Shown: in pieces, positions 33,400-44,574 of the stretch
Position numbering within the stretch: the first letter of the stretch is position 1
How the letters are laid out: the number at the start of each line of letters is the position of its first letter
NCBI RefSeq assembly: GCF_024139115.2
Contig: NC_085140.1
Location: 340,070,966 to 340,134,965, forward strand
Length of the DNA stretch: 64,000 nucleotides
Reading direction: 5' to 3'
From: Armigeres subalbatus
Lineage: Eukaryota > Arthropoda > Insecta > Diptera > Culicidae
The notes under the pieces: model-generated
The model's input: only the letters and a program-made list of their open reading frames with translations
The model's database searches: none
Told to the model about the DNA's origin: nothing
Program-made: the position numbers and the translations under genes

Positions 33400-36250
33400 G
33401 AATTCCTCCGGAAAGTTATCCACAAATTCCTCTGAAAATCGTTCGAAAATCCTTCTCATGTAGTTGTAATTCCTCCTTATCTAGAAACCCCCCACTAATT
33501 TTTTTTTTAGGAAATTCACGAGGAAATTCACGAGGAAATTCCTTGAAGATTTCTTTTCTTCTCTCCAAGATTTACTTCTAGATATTGCCTCGGCTATTCT
33601 CTCTTCATGAAGAATCCGGCATTTCCTTCAGGCATGCATTCGAGAGTTCCGTCAAGAATACATTTCTTCCCAAAATTCTACCAGAAGTTTCTTCAAAAAT
33701 TTATGACGGAAATCCTCCGATTTAGCTCCAAAATTTCACTTGTAAATCTATAAGAAATTCCTTCGGAAATTCTTCTAGGAACTTCTCCAGGCATTCCTCT
33801 CGGAACTCTTCCTTTAATTCCTCCGGGATTACTTCCAGGAAATTTTCCGGGAATACCTCCAAACATTCATTAGCGAAATCATCTAGCATTCCAATCTGGA
33901 ATTCTTTTCGCAATTACTTCAGAATATCCTTCACGTAATCCTCTAGAAATATCTTCATGAATTTCTACTGGAATTCGTCCAAGTATTTCCGCAGAAATTC
34001 ATACAGGTATTTTTTCGGGAGTTTCTTCAGGTACTTCTCCAGGAATTCCTTCAGTAATTTTCCCGGGAGATTTTCCGCGGAAGTATACTAGAATTCCTTC
34101 CGGACTTCACTCGGAATTTACTCGGATATCTACCAAGAGTTCTTCCAGAAATTTATTCGGAACAATCCGCAGGGATTTTCTTCAGCAATTCATCTGGGAA
34201 TACTTTCAGGATTTCATCTGGGAATTTCTGCATTAATTCCTTCTGGTATTTTTCTGGGAATTCCTTCAGATATTTTTTCGGAAATTCCTTTAGGAACTTC
34301 TCTAAGAATTATTTCAGGACTTCCATGTGGGAATTCCTCCGGAAGTGCTTGTGAGAGTTCCTCCGGGAGTTCTTCCAGGAGTTTTTCCAAGAAATTCTCC
34401 GGTAATACCTCCAGGAACTTTACAGGGAATTCCTGGACGATATTTGGCAGGAATTTCACGGGAAATGGGATTTCGGAAGTTCCTTGAGAAATATTTTTTC
34501 TCTTCCTCTAGGGTATTCCAACAGATGTTCCTGTGAAGCTCCACCAGTAGTTCCTTCGGGAATTCAATCAGGCTTTCTTCCTTTCTTCTTTCTTCGTTTA
34601 GCATTTCTTTAGGTATTTATCTACAAATTCCTCCAGAAGTTCCTCGGAGAATTTCTCTGGGAGTTCTTACGGGAATTCCTCCGGGAGGTTTTTTTTTAAG
34701 AATTCTTCCAGGAGTTCTTCCTGGAATTCTTACGGAAGTTCCTTTGGGAGTTCATCCTAGAATTATTACGAGAGTTCCTCCAGGATTTCCTCCGGAAATT
34801 CTTCCTGTAATTCTTCAATAAATTCCTCCAGAAGATCCACCGGCAGTTCCTCCGGGAATTCCTCTGATAATTTCTCCGGAAATTCCTATAGAAAATCCCC
34901 CGGGAGTTCCTCCGGAAATTACTCTGGGAATTCCTTTTCAGAGAAACACCCGGAGAAACTGCCGGTGAAACTCCCGGAGGGATTCTCGTAGAAACTGCTG
35001 GTGGATCTCCCGGAGGAATTCCCGAAGGAACTGCCGGAGGAGCTCCCGTAAGATCTCCCGGAGGAATTTCAGGAGGAATTTCTAGAAGAATTCCTAGAGG
35101 ACCTCCCGGATGAGTTCCCAAAGAAACTGTCGGAAGAACTTCGGGAGGAATTTCCAGCTTAATTTCTGAAGAAAGCCTAAATGATTTCCTGAAAAAAAGC
35201 CTGAATAATTTCGTGGAATAGCTTTTGGTGGAACTTCCAGAGGAATTTCCGGAGAAACTCCCGGATGAATTGCTGGTGGAATTCCCGGAGGAACTCTCGA
35301 AGGAATTTTCTGGAAGAATTTCTGAAGAAACTTCCGGGAGAATTTTCAAAGGAACCCGGAAAAACTACCAGAAGCATTCTCGGAAACAAGAGAATTCATC
35401 TTATAGACAAATCTCGTCTAGCTGAAACCTTTGTTGAGGTTTGTAGCTGGACCATCATCATCATCAGAGGACCTCCCGGAGAATTCCCTGAGGAGCTCGC
35501 GGAGAAATTCTCAGAGGAGCTTCTGGTGGAAAATCTATATAAATTCCTGAAGAAGCCTAAATGAATTCCAATTCTGCCGGAATTCCCGGAAGAATTTTCA
35601 GAGGAACTGCCGATAGAACTACCGGAATAATTCTCGAAGGAAATCCTAGAGAAATTGGAAATACCGGTGGAACTCCTGGAAGAATTTAAAGGAGGAATTT
35701 TCGGAGAAACTCCTGGAGGATCTCCCAGTGGAAATCTTGAAGTTTCCCCCGGAATTCTTTCAGCATTTCATTGCGAATTAATCTAGGAATTCCTCCGAAA
35801 ATTCCATTGTTGATTTCATTTTCTGTATAATTTCTGTATAAATTTCCGGTGGAATTCCTGGAGAAATTCTTTGAAATTTTCACAAGAAATAATTCGAAAC
35901 AATTCACGGAAAATTTTATGGAATTTACACAAGAAATTCGAAGATTTTTCGTGAAATTCTCAGGAATGTTTACTGGCAATTCTGCGGATTTTCCACGGAA
36001 TATTCTTATTCTTAAAAATTATGGGAAACAGCACGAAATTATTTGAATTATTGCAGGGAATTCTGCAGAACTTATAAAGAAGTTCGTGAAGATTTTCTTG
36101 GAGTAAATAATGGTGGAATTTTCGGATGAATTCCCGGCAAAATTTATGGTGGAATTCCTGAAGACACTGCCGAATAAGTTGCTGGAGGCATTCCTAAAGA
36201 ATCCCTGACAGAATTTCGAATAGAATGCCAGGAGCAATTGTCGAATAAAT
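33400..36250. repeat. Degenerate GAATTCC-type array 2
   Basis: About 2.8 kb of diverged units built on ggaattcctccggga, with unit steps of 12, 15, 18, 24 or 30 bases, nearly all multiples of three. The core is palindromic. Left of about 34930 the units read ttcctccggg on the + strand, and right of it mostly ctcccggagg, so the whole is a large loose inverted repeat. Frames such as 34696-35349 and 35225-35425 give strings of PEE or SSG repeats and are not genes. Confidence 0.75.
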
Positions 36251-36582
36251 TCCTGGAGAAAGCTTGCATATTGATTTTTCTGCGTATTTTATAATAAATA
36301 TTATTTCAGAGAGGATTTGTTTAAAAATTCAGATGTATGGTTCTAGTTTTCTTAAACTTATGGAAGAATGCAGGATTTTTATAATAATTGTTATGGTCGA
36401 TTTTATATTCTTTCTGAATACTAAGTTCGTTAATATTTTTCTCCCTTTATTTAAAAATATCAGATGAGCAATAAATCACGCATTTTTAAATCCATTATTG
36501 TTTTAATCATTATTGTTTCGATTTGGTTTGAATTTGGTTTCATATGTTATTATTCATGTGCTTTTATAAAACTTCTATAAAA

Positions 36583-38101
36583 CTACGATTTAGAAGACCA
36601 AAAAAGTTGCCCCCCCTTCTCGAAATCCTGGCTACGCCCATGGATGGTACGTAGCACTTTCCTTTCGAAAACTCCGAGTGCGCGTTGGTCCTCCACGAGC
36701 ATCGTCCAGGTCTCGTGTCCGTAGAGGACTACCGGTCTAATGAGCGTTTTGTAGATTCTCACTTTGGTACGGCGGCGAACTCTATTCGATTGGAGCGTCT
36801 TGCGGAGTCCAAAGTATGTACGATTTCTACCCAAATACGCCTCCAAATTTCTCTGCTGGTATCATTTTCGGCAGTCACCAGTGAGCCCAAGTACACACAT
36901 TCTTCTACCACCTCGATTTCGTCACCAGTGGCCAACTTGCGGTGGATGGCTCACATTGTCTTCTCTTGAAACTCTTCCTATCATGTACTTCGTCTTCGAC
37001 GTGTTGATATCTAGTCCGATCCGCTTGGCTTAACTCTTCAGTCTGATGTAGGCTTCCTCCATCTTCTCAAAGTTACGTGCCATAATATCTATGTCAAATT
37101 ATTGAAAATTGTACCACTCGTGTTAATCCTTGCTCTTCGTATTACCCCTTCCAAAGCGATGTTGAATAGCAGACACGAAAGACCATCACCTTGCCGTAGC
37201 CCTCTGCGAGTTTCGAAGGGACTCGAGAATGCCCCTGAAACTCGAACTACGCACATCACCCGATCCATCGTCGCTTTGATCAACCGTGTCAGTTTATCCG
37301 GAAATCCTTTTTCGTGCATTAGCTGCCATAGCTGGTCCCGATCGATTGTATTGTATCATATGCGGCTTTGAAGTCGATAAAACCCATAAAACCCGCCTGG
37401 TACTACCCCACGAACTCCCTTGCAGTTGGTACTAGTCGACGGAATAAAATTTGGGAAAGTACCTTGAAGGCGGCGTTCAGCAATGTGATTGCGCGGTAGT
37501 TGCTACAATCCAGCTAATCGCCCTTTTTGTAGATGGGACACACGATACCATCCATCCACTCCTGAGGCAAAACTTCCTCCTCCCAAATCTTGGTAATGAC
37601 CCAGTGCAGCGCTCTAGCCAGTGCCTCACCACCGTGTTTAAATAGCTCTCCTGGTAGTTGGTCAACCCCAGGGGCTTTGTTGTTCTTCATCCGATCAATT
37701 TCTTCTTCCGATTTTCTGGAGATCCGAAGCCGGTAACATTATGTCCTGAGCGATCCATACCGCCATCGTCGTCTGCCACATCGCCATTCAGGTGTTCTTC
37801 GTAGTGATGCCGCCACCTTTGGATCACCTCACGCTCGTTCGTAAGAAGGTTCCCGTTTATGTCCTTACACATATCAGGCTGTGGCACGTGGCCCTTACGT
37901 GAACGGTTTAACTTCTCATAGAACTTTCGTATGATATTAGCGCGGTACAGTTGCTCCGCCTCTTCACGGCCTCGATCTTCCTGCTGGCGCTTTTTCCTCC
38001 GGAAAATCGAGTTTTGTCTATTCCGCGCCCGTTTATATCGTGCCTCGTTCGCCCTCCGGCGGTATGTATCTTTATGTCTTTCACCTAAATATGATTTGGA
38101 G
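36583..38101 (-). pseudogene. RTE RT and linker (copy 3, 5' part)
   Basis: From right to left: linker NSIFRRKKRQQEDRGREE and NRSRKGHVPQPDMCKD (frame 38080-37687), the [17 protein letters not shown] and CPIYKKGD region (37687-37480, shifted), FKAAYDTI and the B region (37370-37089), and the C-terminal part (36846-36650). The FADD box area around 37090-37110 is deleted. It is clearly dead. Confidence 0.7.
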
Positions 38102-38459
38102 CTGCAGATTAGACCTGTGCGCCGAAGTATTTGTGAACGGCGGCGGCGTAAGGCCATTTTTACTCCGGCGGCGGCGGCGTCGGTGGCGTCACGCCGTAAG
38201 CAATGTTCGGCGGCGGCGGCGGCGGCGTGAATCGGCGTGAAGAATTTTGAGCTGAGAAAAAAAATCACGCAGCAAGGCATTACATGCTTTTTATGAATTT
38301 TAGGGTTTTTTGGACAATTGCTAGCCTCAGTCAGACTGATGGGGGGAACAGCCGTATAGCTATAGCTTGTATCTGCACAGCAAAAGTTTACATTACATCC
38401 ATCACTAGGACATATTCGCATCACAGCACATGAGTTCATTGGAAAGTACTTCGGATATA

Positions 38460-40940
38460 AATCCAGAAATTCGTGTGGAAATTTCTCAAAATATTCCTCA
38501 GAAAATTCGACAATGGAATTCTAAGAATTAATTTAAAATTTCCCTAATGAATTCCTTCAGAACTTCCACCAAGAATTCCTTTGAAAATTTATTAGGATAT
38601 TTCTCCGAAACTTCTTTCCGAAATTTCTTTCCAAAAGTTCCATCAGGAATTTCCTTCTACTTGAGGGATTTCTTCGGTCCTTTACGGAGTCTTTTGGGAA
38701 TTTCTTCAGTAATTCATTCGAAACTATTTTTAGGGATTCCTTTAAAAATTCCTTTAAGAATTAGATACCCATGGAAAATCCTTCAAGAAGTTCTATGAGA
38801 ATACCTACGGACACTGTTTTAGGAATACATTCGAAAATCCATTTGGGAGAAATCCTTCGGAAATTTCCAATAGAAAATCTTCCAGTAATTCATCAAAACA
38901 TTTCGGAAGCTCTAGGAAGTTATTTTTGGTATTCTTTCGAAATTTCCCTCTGGAATTTATTTGAAAAAAATCTTCAGGACTTCTTTTCAAATTTCTTATA
39001 GAAATCCCTTCGGATATTCCTTTAGCAACTCTTCCAGAAATTCCTGTAGAACTTCGAAAATTTCCTTTTAAATTACTTTAAGAATTATTTCAGGAATCTC
39101 TTCAGAATTTCTATTGTGAATTCTTCGGAAATTTCGTTTGTAAATCCCTTCTTTTTTTTTAAACGTTTTAAGGGTTTTTTTTTGAAAATAAGTTAAACTC
39201 TCAAATACCTTTAGAAATTTCTCCAAATTCGAATTCTTTCTGGAACTATTCCTGCAGTAATTTTACTGAAGTAATTTTCTGAATACTTCCTGGAGGAAGT
39301 TCCAAAAGAATTTCTGAAAATATTACAAATGCCTTTCCGGAGGGGTTTCTGAAGGAATCCCTAGATAAATGTCCAAATTAGTTCTTGGTGGTTTTTCTGA
39401 AGAGATTTTCGAAGAAATTCCTGAAGAAATTTCCGACTCAATTGTTGAAGGAATAACCGAAAAAGAATCTGAAAAGATTTTCTTTTAAAATGAGTTTCTG
39501 AAGGAATATTCGAAGGAATTCTGAAAGTAGTTTACGAAGGAATTTTAAATGGATTTTCCAAAAAGCTATTGGAATTTACATAGAAAATCTTATATTTCTC
39601 CTGGAATTTCTTCAAAATCCGGACAGTAGTAAAACAAATTCAGTTTTGACTCTAAAATCAAAATTACATGCCAAGAAAAACTCCCAAAAAATCGAGATTG
39701 CAGGACTGGTAGCGACCAAATTCGTTGAAAATAGTGACGTTAGTGACCAAGGCTGACGAAAAAGGGACCAAAAAGACCGTTTTCCATTTCACTAAACATA
39801 TATTCATCTCATCGCAAAACAAACAAATACAGCACAATCTTCATTGTAACTTTTCACAAACATGTATGCTCACTGTTTAAAGATCAAAGAATCATTTCAA
39901 AATCTTTTTTTTTTGTTAATGACATGTCTGAACAAGCAGTTTGTTCGGAATATCATACGGTGTGTGTCAAATTCAAAATCATTAAAATTTTTAAACATTC
40001 ACGATTTTTAATATTTGCGTACCCAAAATTTATGCATTTTCAGTTTCAGATGTATATCATCTGAATATATTTTTAAAAATTCACAAGTATTGATACGTTA
40101 TCAATAAACAGCCTCAAATCCCATTACCTTATTAAACACAGATGTAGATTTTAATATTTCGATTCATTTTATGTTACAAAATTGTTATATTTATTTGTTA
40201 CAAAAAATCCCTGTGCGCATTCTGTTTGCATCACTTATAGTTTATAAACTATGACATGAAACTCTTTCAATAAATTATTGTCGAAAATCCCATAAGAACA
40301 CCAAGTTGGCCAAGTTTCAAAGTGAATATTAAGTCACGAAGAAGTTAAGAGCAACTATCGGACCAAAAGGCACTTACCGGTCATCTAAAAAAAAAAAAAT
40401 TAAAAAAAATTAAAATTAGCCAAAAGTTCCAAAATAGTTGAAAATAGTGACTTTAGTGATTTGAGAATTTTTAGTGACTTGCCAAAAAAAGTGACCAAGT
40501 CACTAAAAAGTGACCCGCTACCACGCCTGAGATTGCGGATATTCGAATATTCTCAAGAATTCCTTGGGAACTTACAGCAGGAGCTCCTTCGAAAATTTCT
40601 ACATATTTTTTTTCGTGAATACCTTTAATAATTCTTTAGGAAATCAAGAAACTCATTCTAGTATACCTTCAAAAATTCCGTCAGGAATTCGATCGGGAAT
40701 TTCTCCAGGAGTTCCTTCAAAAACCTCCACAAATGAATGCTCAAATTTCTTAAAGAATTTCTTTGAACAGTCCTCCAAGAATTCCTTCGGAATTTTCTCC
40801 AGGGATTCCTTCAGAAAATCTTCCAGACGGAGATAAATTCCGAAATTCCTCAAGACTCTAAGAATTTTCTTCAGGTACTCCTTCAGAACTTCCTCCAGGA
40901 CTTCCTTCAGAAATTATTTCAGGAAAACCAATAAATTTCT
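38460..40940. repeat. Degenerate GAATTCC-type array 3 (interrupted)
   Basis: Units such as ggaatttcttc, tccttcagaaatt and gaattcc in two blocks, 38460-39620 and 40540-40940. The same kind of sequence as 33400-36250, more diverged. It is carried inside the TIR element at 38110-41363 and split by the element at 39702-40528. Confidence 0.65.
39702..40528. mobile_element. Nested TIR element (827 bp) with 8-bp duplication
   Basis: Ends aggactggtagcg and cgctaccacgcct are inverted with two mismatches. The flanks are gagattgc at 39694-39701 and 40529-40536, exact. Subterminal words ttgaaaatagtgac and agtgaccaa recur near both ends. Non-coding, with an AT-rich middle. Confidence 0.75.
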
Positions 40941-41371
40941 TTGGGAATTGTTTATCAAAATAAATCGAAACCGTTATTTTTAGAGCAATTCTGGCTATTT
41001 AAGTACAAGGAGAGTGAAGGAAATGTTCAATTTGGTGGGTCACCTGCCCCATCGTGTTCCAGCTTCAGAAGCCAAGTTACCATTTTTGCTTTCTGTAGCC
41101 AATAAGATAAATGTGTCAGAGATAGAAGCAAACAAATCTGCTAAAGGTTTAACAGCTATTTAATTTATGCCTGATAGGTTGCCTTGGTCCGGCAGATGCA
41201 AACGATCTGCATACTGTGATTTTTGTGTTGGTCAATCATCCGCGTGAAATACGAAATTCGGCAGCGTCGAGCCAACCGGCGTATCGCGTGCCGCCGACAC
41301 CTTAATCGGCGTCCGCGTACGTCAATAAGTGTCGGCGGCGTGGCGCGGCGGCGCACAGGTCTACTGCAGAT

Positions 41372-41944
41372 GGAGTTTGTATCTGCATAACTTGAAAACT
41401 GCAGAATGAACTTTATTCATTCCTTCGAGTAAAATTGTGAAATTCAGGAAAAGCTAGAAATGTGATTTTGCACGGGTAGCATTCTCCCCTACTATACAGG
41501 ACATCTTTTGCCGCGGTTGCTAGTAATTTATAAAATAGGGTCCAAAGGCGTGTATTCCACCAAGTGAATACATGGAGGCGTATATTCAGTTGGTTAAAAA
41601 AAAATCTCATACCAATATTACTCTGAGTTGAGCAGCATCAACTCCTCCACAATAGGTCGGTTTCCCCTATGTGGTTCAAAAAAAATATTAGGTACTTCAA
41701 ATCCGGCAAACTACTGTTAGGAAAACTTTTCTATCACCATCCGATCATAAAGGGTGGGTGTACCAATTGTCGCCATACATAAGAACAACTGTTTTTTTTT
41801 TAAATAAGTAAAAGGAATGCGGATCGGCTTTATATGTATATCAAGTGAAAGGTTTTACTACCTGTTCCTTAGAACAGCTGTGAAAACCACAATAAAGTTT
41901 GTTATAATCCTCAAAATTGATTAATCCATAATAGAAACCCATAG
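41372..41944. other. Unassigned stretch
   Basis: No known coding frame. A few short words (tcggtttcccctat; attctcccctac) resemble 30060-30100 in inverted form, too short to call. Confidence 0.4.
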
Positions 41945-42045
41945 ACCAGTTGTGGCACTATTCTTAATTTTGGTTCCTTATTTGGCAAATCCCATTGTTT
42001 TTATATGGGATTGGCCAAATAGGGACCACTAGTGCGACAACTGGT
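41945..42045. repeat. Short foldback MITE
   Basis: accagttgtggcacta pairs with tagtgcgacaactggt, and atttggcaaatcccat with atgggattggccaaat. A further end-like copy, actagtgcgacaactggtgc, is at about 42200-42219, so the real element may run to there. Confidence 0.55.
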
Positions 42046-42355
42046 GCAAAGGACGTCAAAAATTAAGCAAAATCAATTTTTACAATTATGCTTTGCTTGT
42101 TTTGGAGGAGATCAAAGGTGTTATCGTATCAAATGAATATACTACATCGATCTGAACTTGTTTCGTGGTGATTTGATTGGCCAATTCGCAAATAAAGCAC
42201 TAGTGCGACAACTGGTGCTATAGCCACGACTGGTACATCCAGGGCCGGATTTAGCCGGAAGGGGGCGCCGGGTCCAACAGGTTGTGGGGGCCCCAAAATG
42301 TACAAAAATGTTGTTTTTGATACATAAGAATTGTAGGAGCCTGGGGCCACGGAAC

Positions 42356-42965
42356 ATCTTGGTAGCCAAATGGCGTCAGACGGCGGTACCAAGATCGACA
42401 TAGGCGCACGGATCAAGAAAGCAAGGGCTGCCTTTGCGAGTTTAAGAAATATCTGGAAAAACAGGCAGATAAGTGAACGCACCAAAATACGAATTTTCAA
42501 CTCTAACGTGAAATCCGTGCTGTTATATGCTAGCGAAACATGGTGTGTATCAGTGGAGAACTCTCAACGGCTGCAGGTGTTCATTAACAGATGCCTGCGG
42601 TATATAATTCGGGCCTGGTGGCCTCACAACTGGATCTCAAACAACGAGCTTCATCGTCGTTGTCACCAGAGGCCGATAGCAACAGAAATTCGGGATCGGA
42701 AGTGTGGCTGGGTCGGCCACACTCTACGTAGGGGCGGAAACGAAATCTGTAAACAAGCATTAGACTGGAACCCAGCGGGACATCGCAGCAGAGGCAGACC
42801 CAGAGGCTCATGGCGGCGAAGCCTCAGCAAAGAAATAAAAGAAGTCGACCGAAATCTAACCTGGCAACAGGTTAAAGCGATAGCCGGGCAACGCTCAGGA
42901 TGGAGATCTTTCAAGTCGGCCCTTTGCACCACTGGAGGTGTACAGTATCCATAAGTAAGTAAGTA
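42356..42965 (+). mobile_element. Non-LTR retrotransposon 3' end, 5' truncated, with target duplication
   Basis: Flanked by ggggccacggaac at 42343-42355 and 42966-42978 (exact 13 bp). The 3' tail is a short aagt tandem (taagtaagtaa). The host sequence (42240-43000, agggccggatttagcc, gggggccccaaaatg) looks like another repeat. The family differs from the RTE copies above; I place it only as a non-LTR element with an RTE-style C terminus and tandem tail. Confidence 0.75.
42370..42954 (+). pseudogene. C-terminal RT domain of a second non-LTR family
   Basis: A 194-codon open frame with ERTKIRIFNSNVKSVLLYASETW, here quoted in parts (RIFNSNV, LLYASETW), then FINRCLRYI, WISNNELHRR, GHTLRRGGNEICKQALDW, RGRPRGSWRR and WQQVKAIAGQRSGWR. 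These are standard landmarks after the RT core. The RT catalytic box is missing because of 5' truncation. The first ATG is incidental. The frame is intact, so insertion is recent. Confidence 0.72.
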
Positions 42966-43224
42966 AGGGGCCACGGAACCCCGCATCAATAATCTGGTGA
43001 TTTTGAAATAGCTCAAAATAACAACGATAGGGTGATATGGGGGCATGCATTATCGTAATCATCTACCTATCTACATTTTAAAGTGACATAAATTTTTTAT
43101 CAGAACTTTTTCTGATAGGAAAAATTTCACACCTTATATTTCTGTGTATATTTACGACAAGTAGCGTATCGTATGAGGTCTCTGATAACAAACTGATAAA
43201 AAATATCAGATTCGAGAGCATATA

Positions 43225-43301
43225 CTGCCGTCATACGCATATTTGTCCCATGTTTGCTGGGATTTCCTATGTACATGGGACAATTATACGTAGAACGGCA
43301 G
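43225..43301. repeat. 77-bp foldback with TA duplication
   Basis: ctgccgtcatacgcatattt and the end of the element (tatacgtagaacggcag) are inverted, and gtcccatg/catgggac pair in the centre. TA flanks both sides. Confidence 0.6.
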
Positions 43302-43303
43302 TA

Positions 43304-44574
43304 TACTCTACGAAGAATTTTTCCGAAGGTGCTCCAAATACGAGGGACTGGTGGAGATGATGTATTTTCTGTTGGATTACACAACAGTGCGAGATTTTCC
43401 AATCCCCAATGACATATTAACGAGTACGCAACTTTGATAAAAGAATTATTTTAAGCTTTTATTGGAATGTATTCACTTGTCATAAGACTTTATATAAAGT
43501 AAAGAAATCAAATGAAATAGTACAATCTCTTTTTAGGACAAGTGAGTACTCAATGTATTTCTTCTTCTAATACTAAAATACTGCTGGTCTCTAAACAGTC
43601 AATCGATTTTAAAATATTAAAATGTATACATTGTGCAAAATCGGTTCAATAAAAACTCCACGGAAAAAAATCAAAAAAAGCTATAATTGTAAATCAAATG
43701 GGACCTTGAATTTGTATCGTTTCGAATTCACGGAAGTTTTTTATGTTACGCTTCGTTTTGTTTCGCCATAGTTATTTCCAATTCAGTTTTGTTTCGCCAG
43801 AAAAAAAAATGTGTTCTCGCATACCATTCGTGACTTGACTACTGATTTTTGCTTGTTGAGGTGATTGTTTTGATAATTCAATTACATGGATTACATTCTC
43901 AAAACAAATATCTCAAGCAGCACAAGTCAAGCGAATATGGCTGCTGTAACTTAATTGTGACAGAATTCGGTCGTATAAAAGTTACAGTAATCCATGTGAA
44001 CATGTGTGCTTTTCGGGATTTGTCTTGTATCTTCAGATCGAAACCGTCCTGTGCCAATGGAATCTATGACAATTATGTCTTACTGCAATCCAAAGGATTC
44101 TGGAAAAACACCTATAAAATCTACTTATTACCTTCTTGTGTGAGACACCGTTCATTGACGAGTGCTTCTTCCTTTTGAAATTCAATATTTACACGGCAGT
44201 CACCCAAAAAAGTATATAATTAGTTGAACATTCAGCAAATCTAAGCTCTGACTCACATGAAGTCGATAAGCGTTATCAGCATTCTAATACCAGATGCCAT
44301 GAATCAGACTTAGCATACGGTAGGTAATGCACATGTAAACACATATCGCAACTTTGATTTTAACGGAAAGTGATAAGAAGTCTATATTGAAAGCAAAAAT
44401 CAGCCAAAAAGTCCCCGGACACAAATATCTATCTTCTGATAAAACCAAAAACTGCCTGTACTTTATCAAAAGCTCATTTAGCAACTGGGTCCGCCGCAGG
44501 TGGTTGTCAGTTTCGAGAATCACGTTGAACGTCCAACATCGCTGAGCTACTTTAGAAAAAAAAACTCAACAAAT
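43304..44574. other. Unassigned sequence upstream of LITAF gene 2
   Basis: AT-rich, no known coding frame. A good initiator, tcagtt at 44507-44512, lies 66 bases before the start codon of LITAF gene 2 and could be its start site, but no DPE match follows at +28. It is a guess. Confidence 0.35.

Larger units (their letters stand above)
32360..36642. mobile_element. TIR element (4.28 kb) with 8-bp target duplication, inserted in RTE copy 3
   Basis: Ends catgggcgtagcca and tggctacgcccatg are exact inverted repeats of 14 bp. Next to them are C-rich blocks (ccccccctaaattg; ttgccccccctt). It is flanked by tatggtac (32352-32359) and gatggtac (36643-36650); the unoccupied RTE copies have gatggtac once. 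The 8-bp duplication suits a hAT- or P-like source. There is no transposase frame. The cargo is a MITE (32458-33224) and a GAATTCC-type array (33400-36250). Confidence 0.78.
31985..38101 (-). mobile_element. RTE-clade retrotransposon, copy 3, split by a 4.3-kb insertion
   Basis: The 3' part lies at 31985-32359 and the rest at 36643-38101, both on the minus strand. The two join perfectly in the FERKVLRTIYGG region if the TIR element at 32360-36642 is removed. The 5' part ends at the next TIR element (38110). Internal deletions include the stretch between the GFM region and motif A (37380-37440). Frames are broken, for example at 37040 and 37320. Confidence 0.8.
38110..41363. mobile_element. 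TIR element (3.25 kb) with 8-bp target duplication and GC-rich ends
   Basis: Ends tagacctgtgcgccg and cggcgcacaggtcta are exact 15-bp inverted repeats, flanked by ctgcagat (38102-38109 and 41364-41371), an exact 8-bp duplication. Subterminal regions are rich in cggcgg and gccgcc (38130-38235; 41260-41355). There is no transposase frame. Cargo: GAATTCC-type array 3, interrupted by another TIR element (39702-40528). Relics of its ends occur near 12708 and 60915. hAT-like by duplication length only. Confidence 0.8.

Noticed and set aside
34696..35425. Proline/glutamate/serine-rich repeat proteins on both strands
   Set aside because: Products of the GAATTCC array, whose unit steps are multiples of three. 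No conserved start, domain or splice sites.
38130..38240. CpG-rich promoter or coding GCC repeat
   Set aside because: It lies directly inside the TIR of the 38110-41363 element and is matched by a similar tract at its other end.
37687..38439. 250-codon minus-strand frame as a host gene
   Set aside because: The C-terminal two thirds is RTE linker (RRKKRQQED, KGHVPQPDMCKD). The N-terminal part is translated TIR-element sequence.
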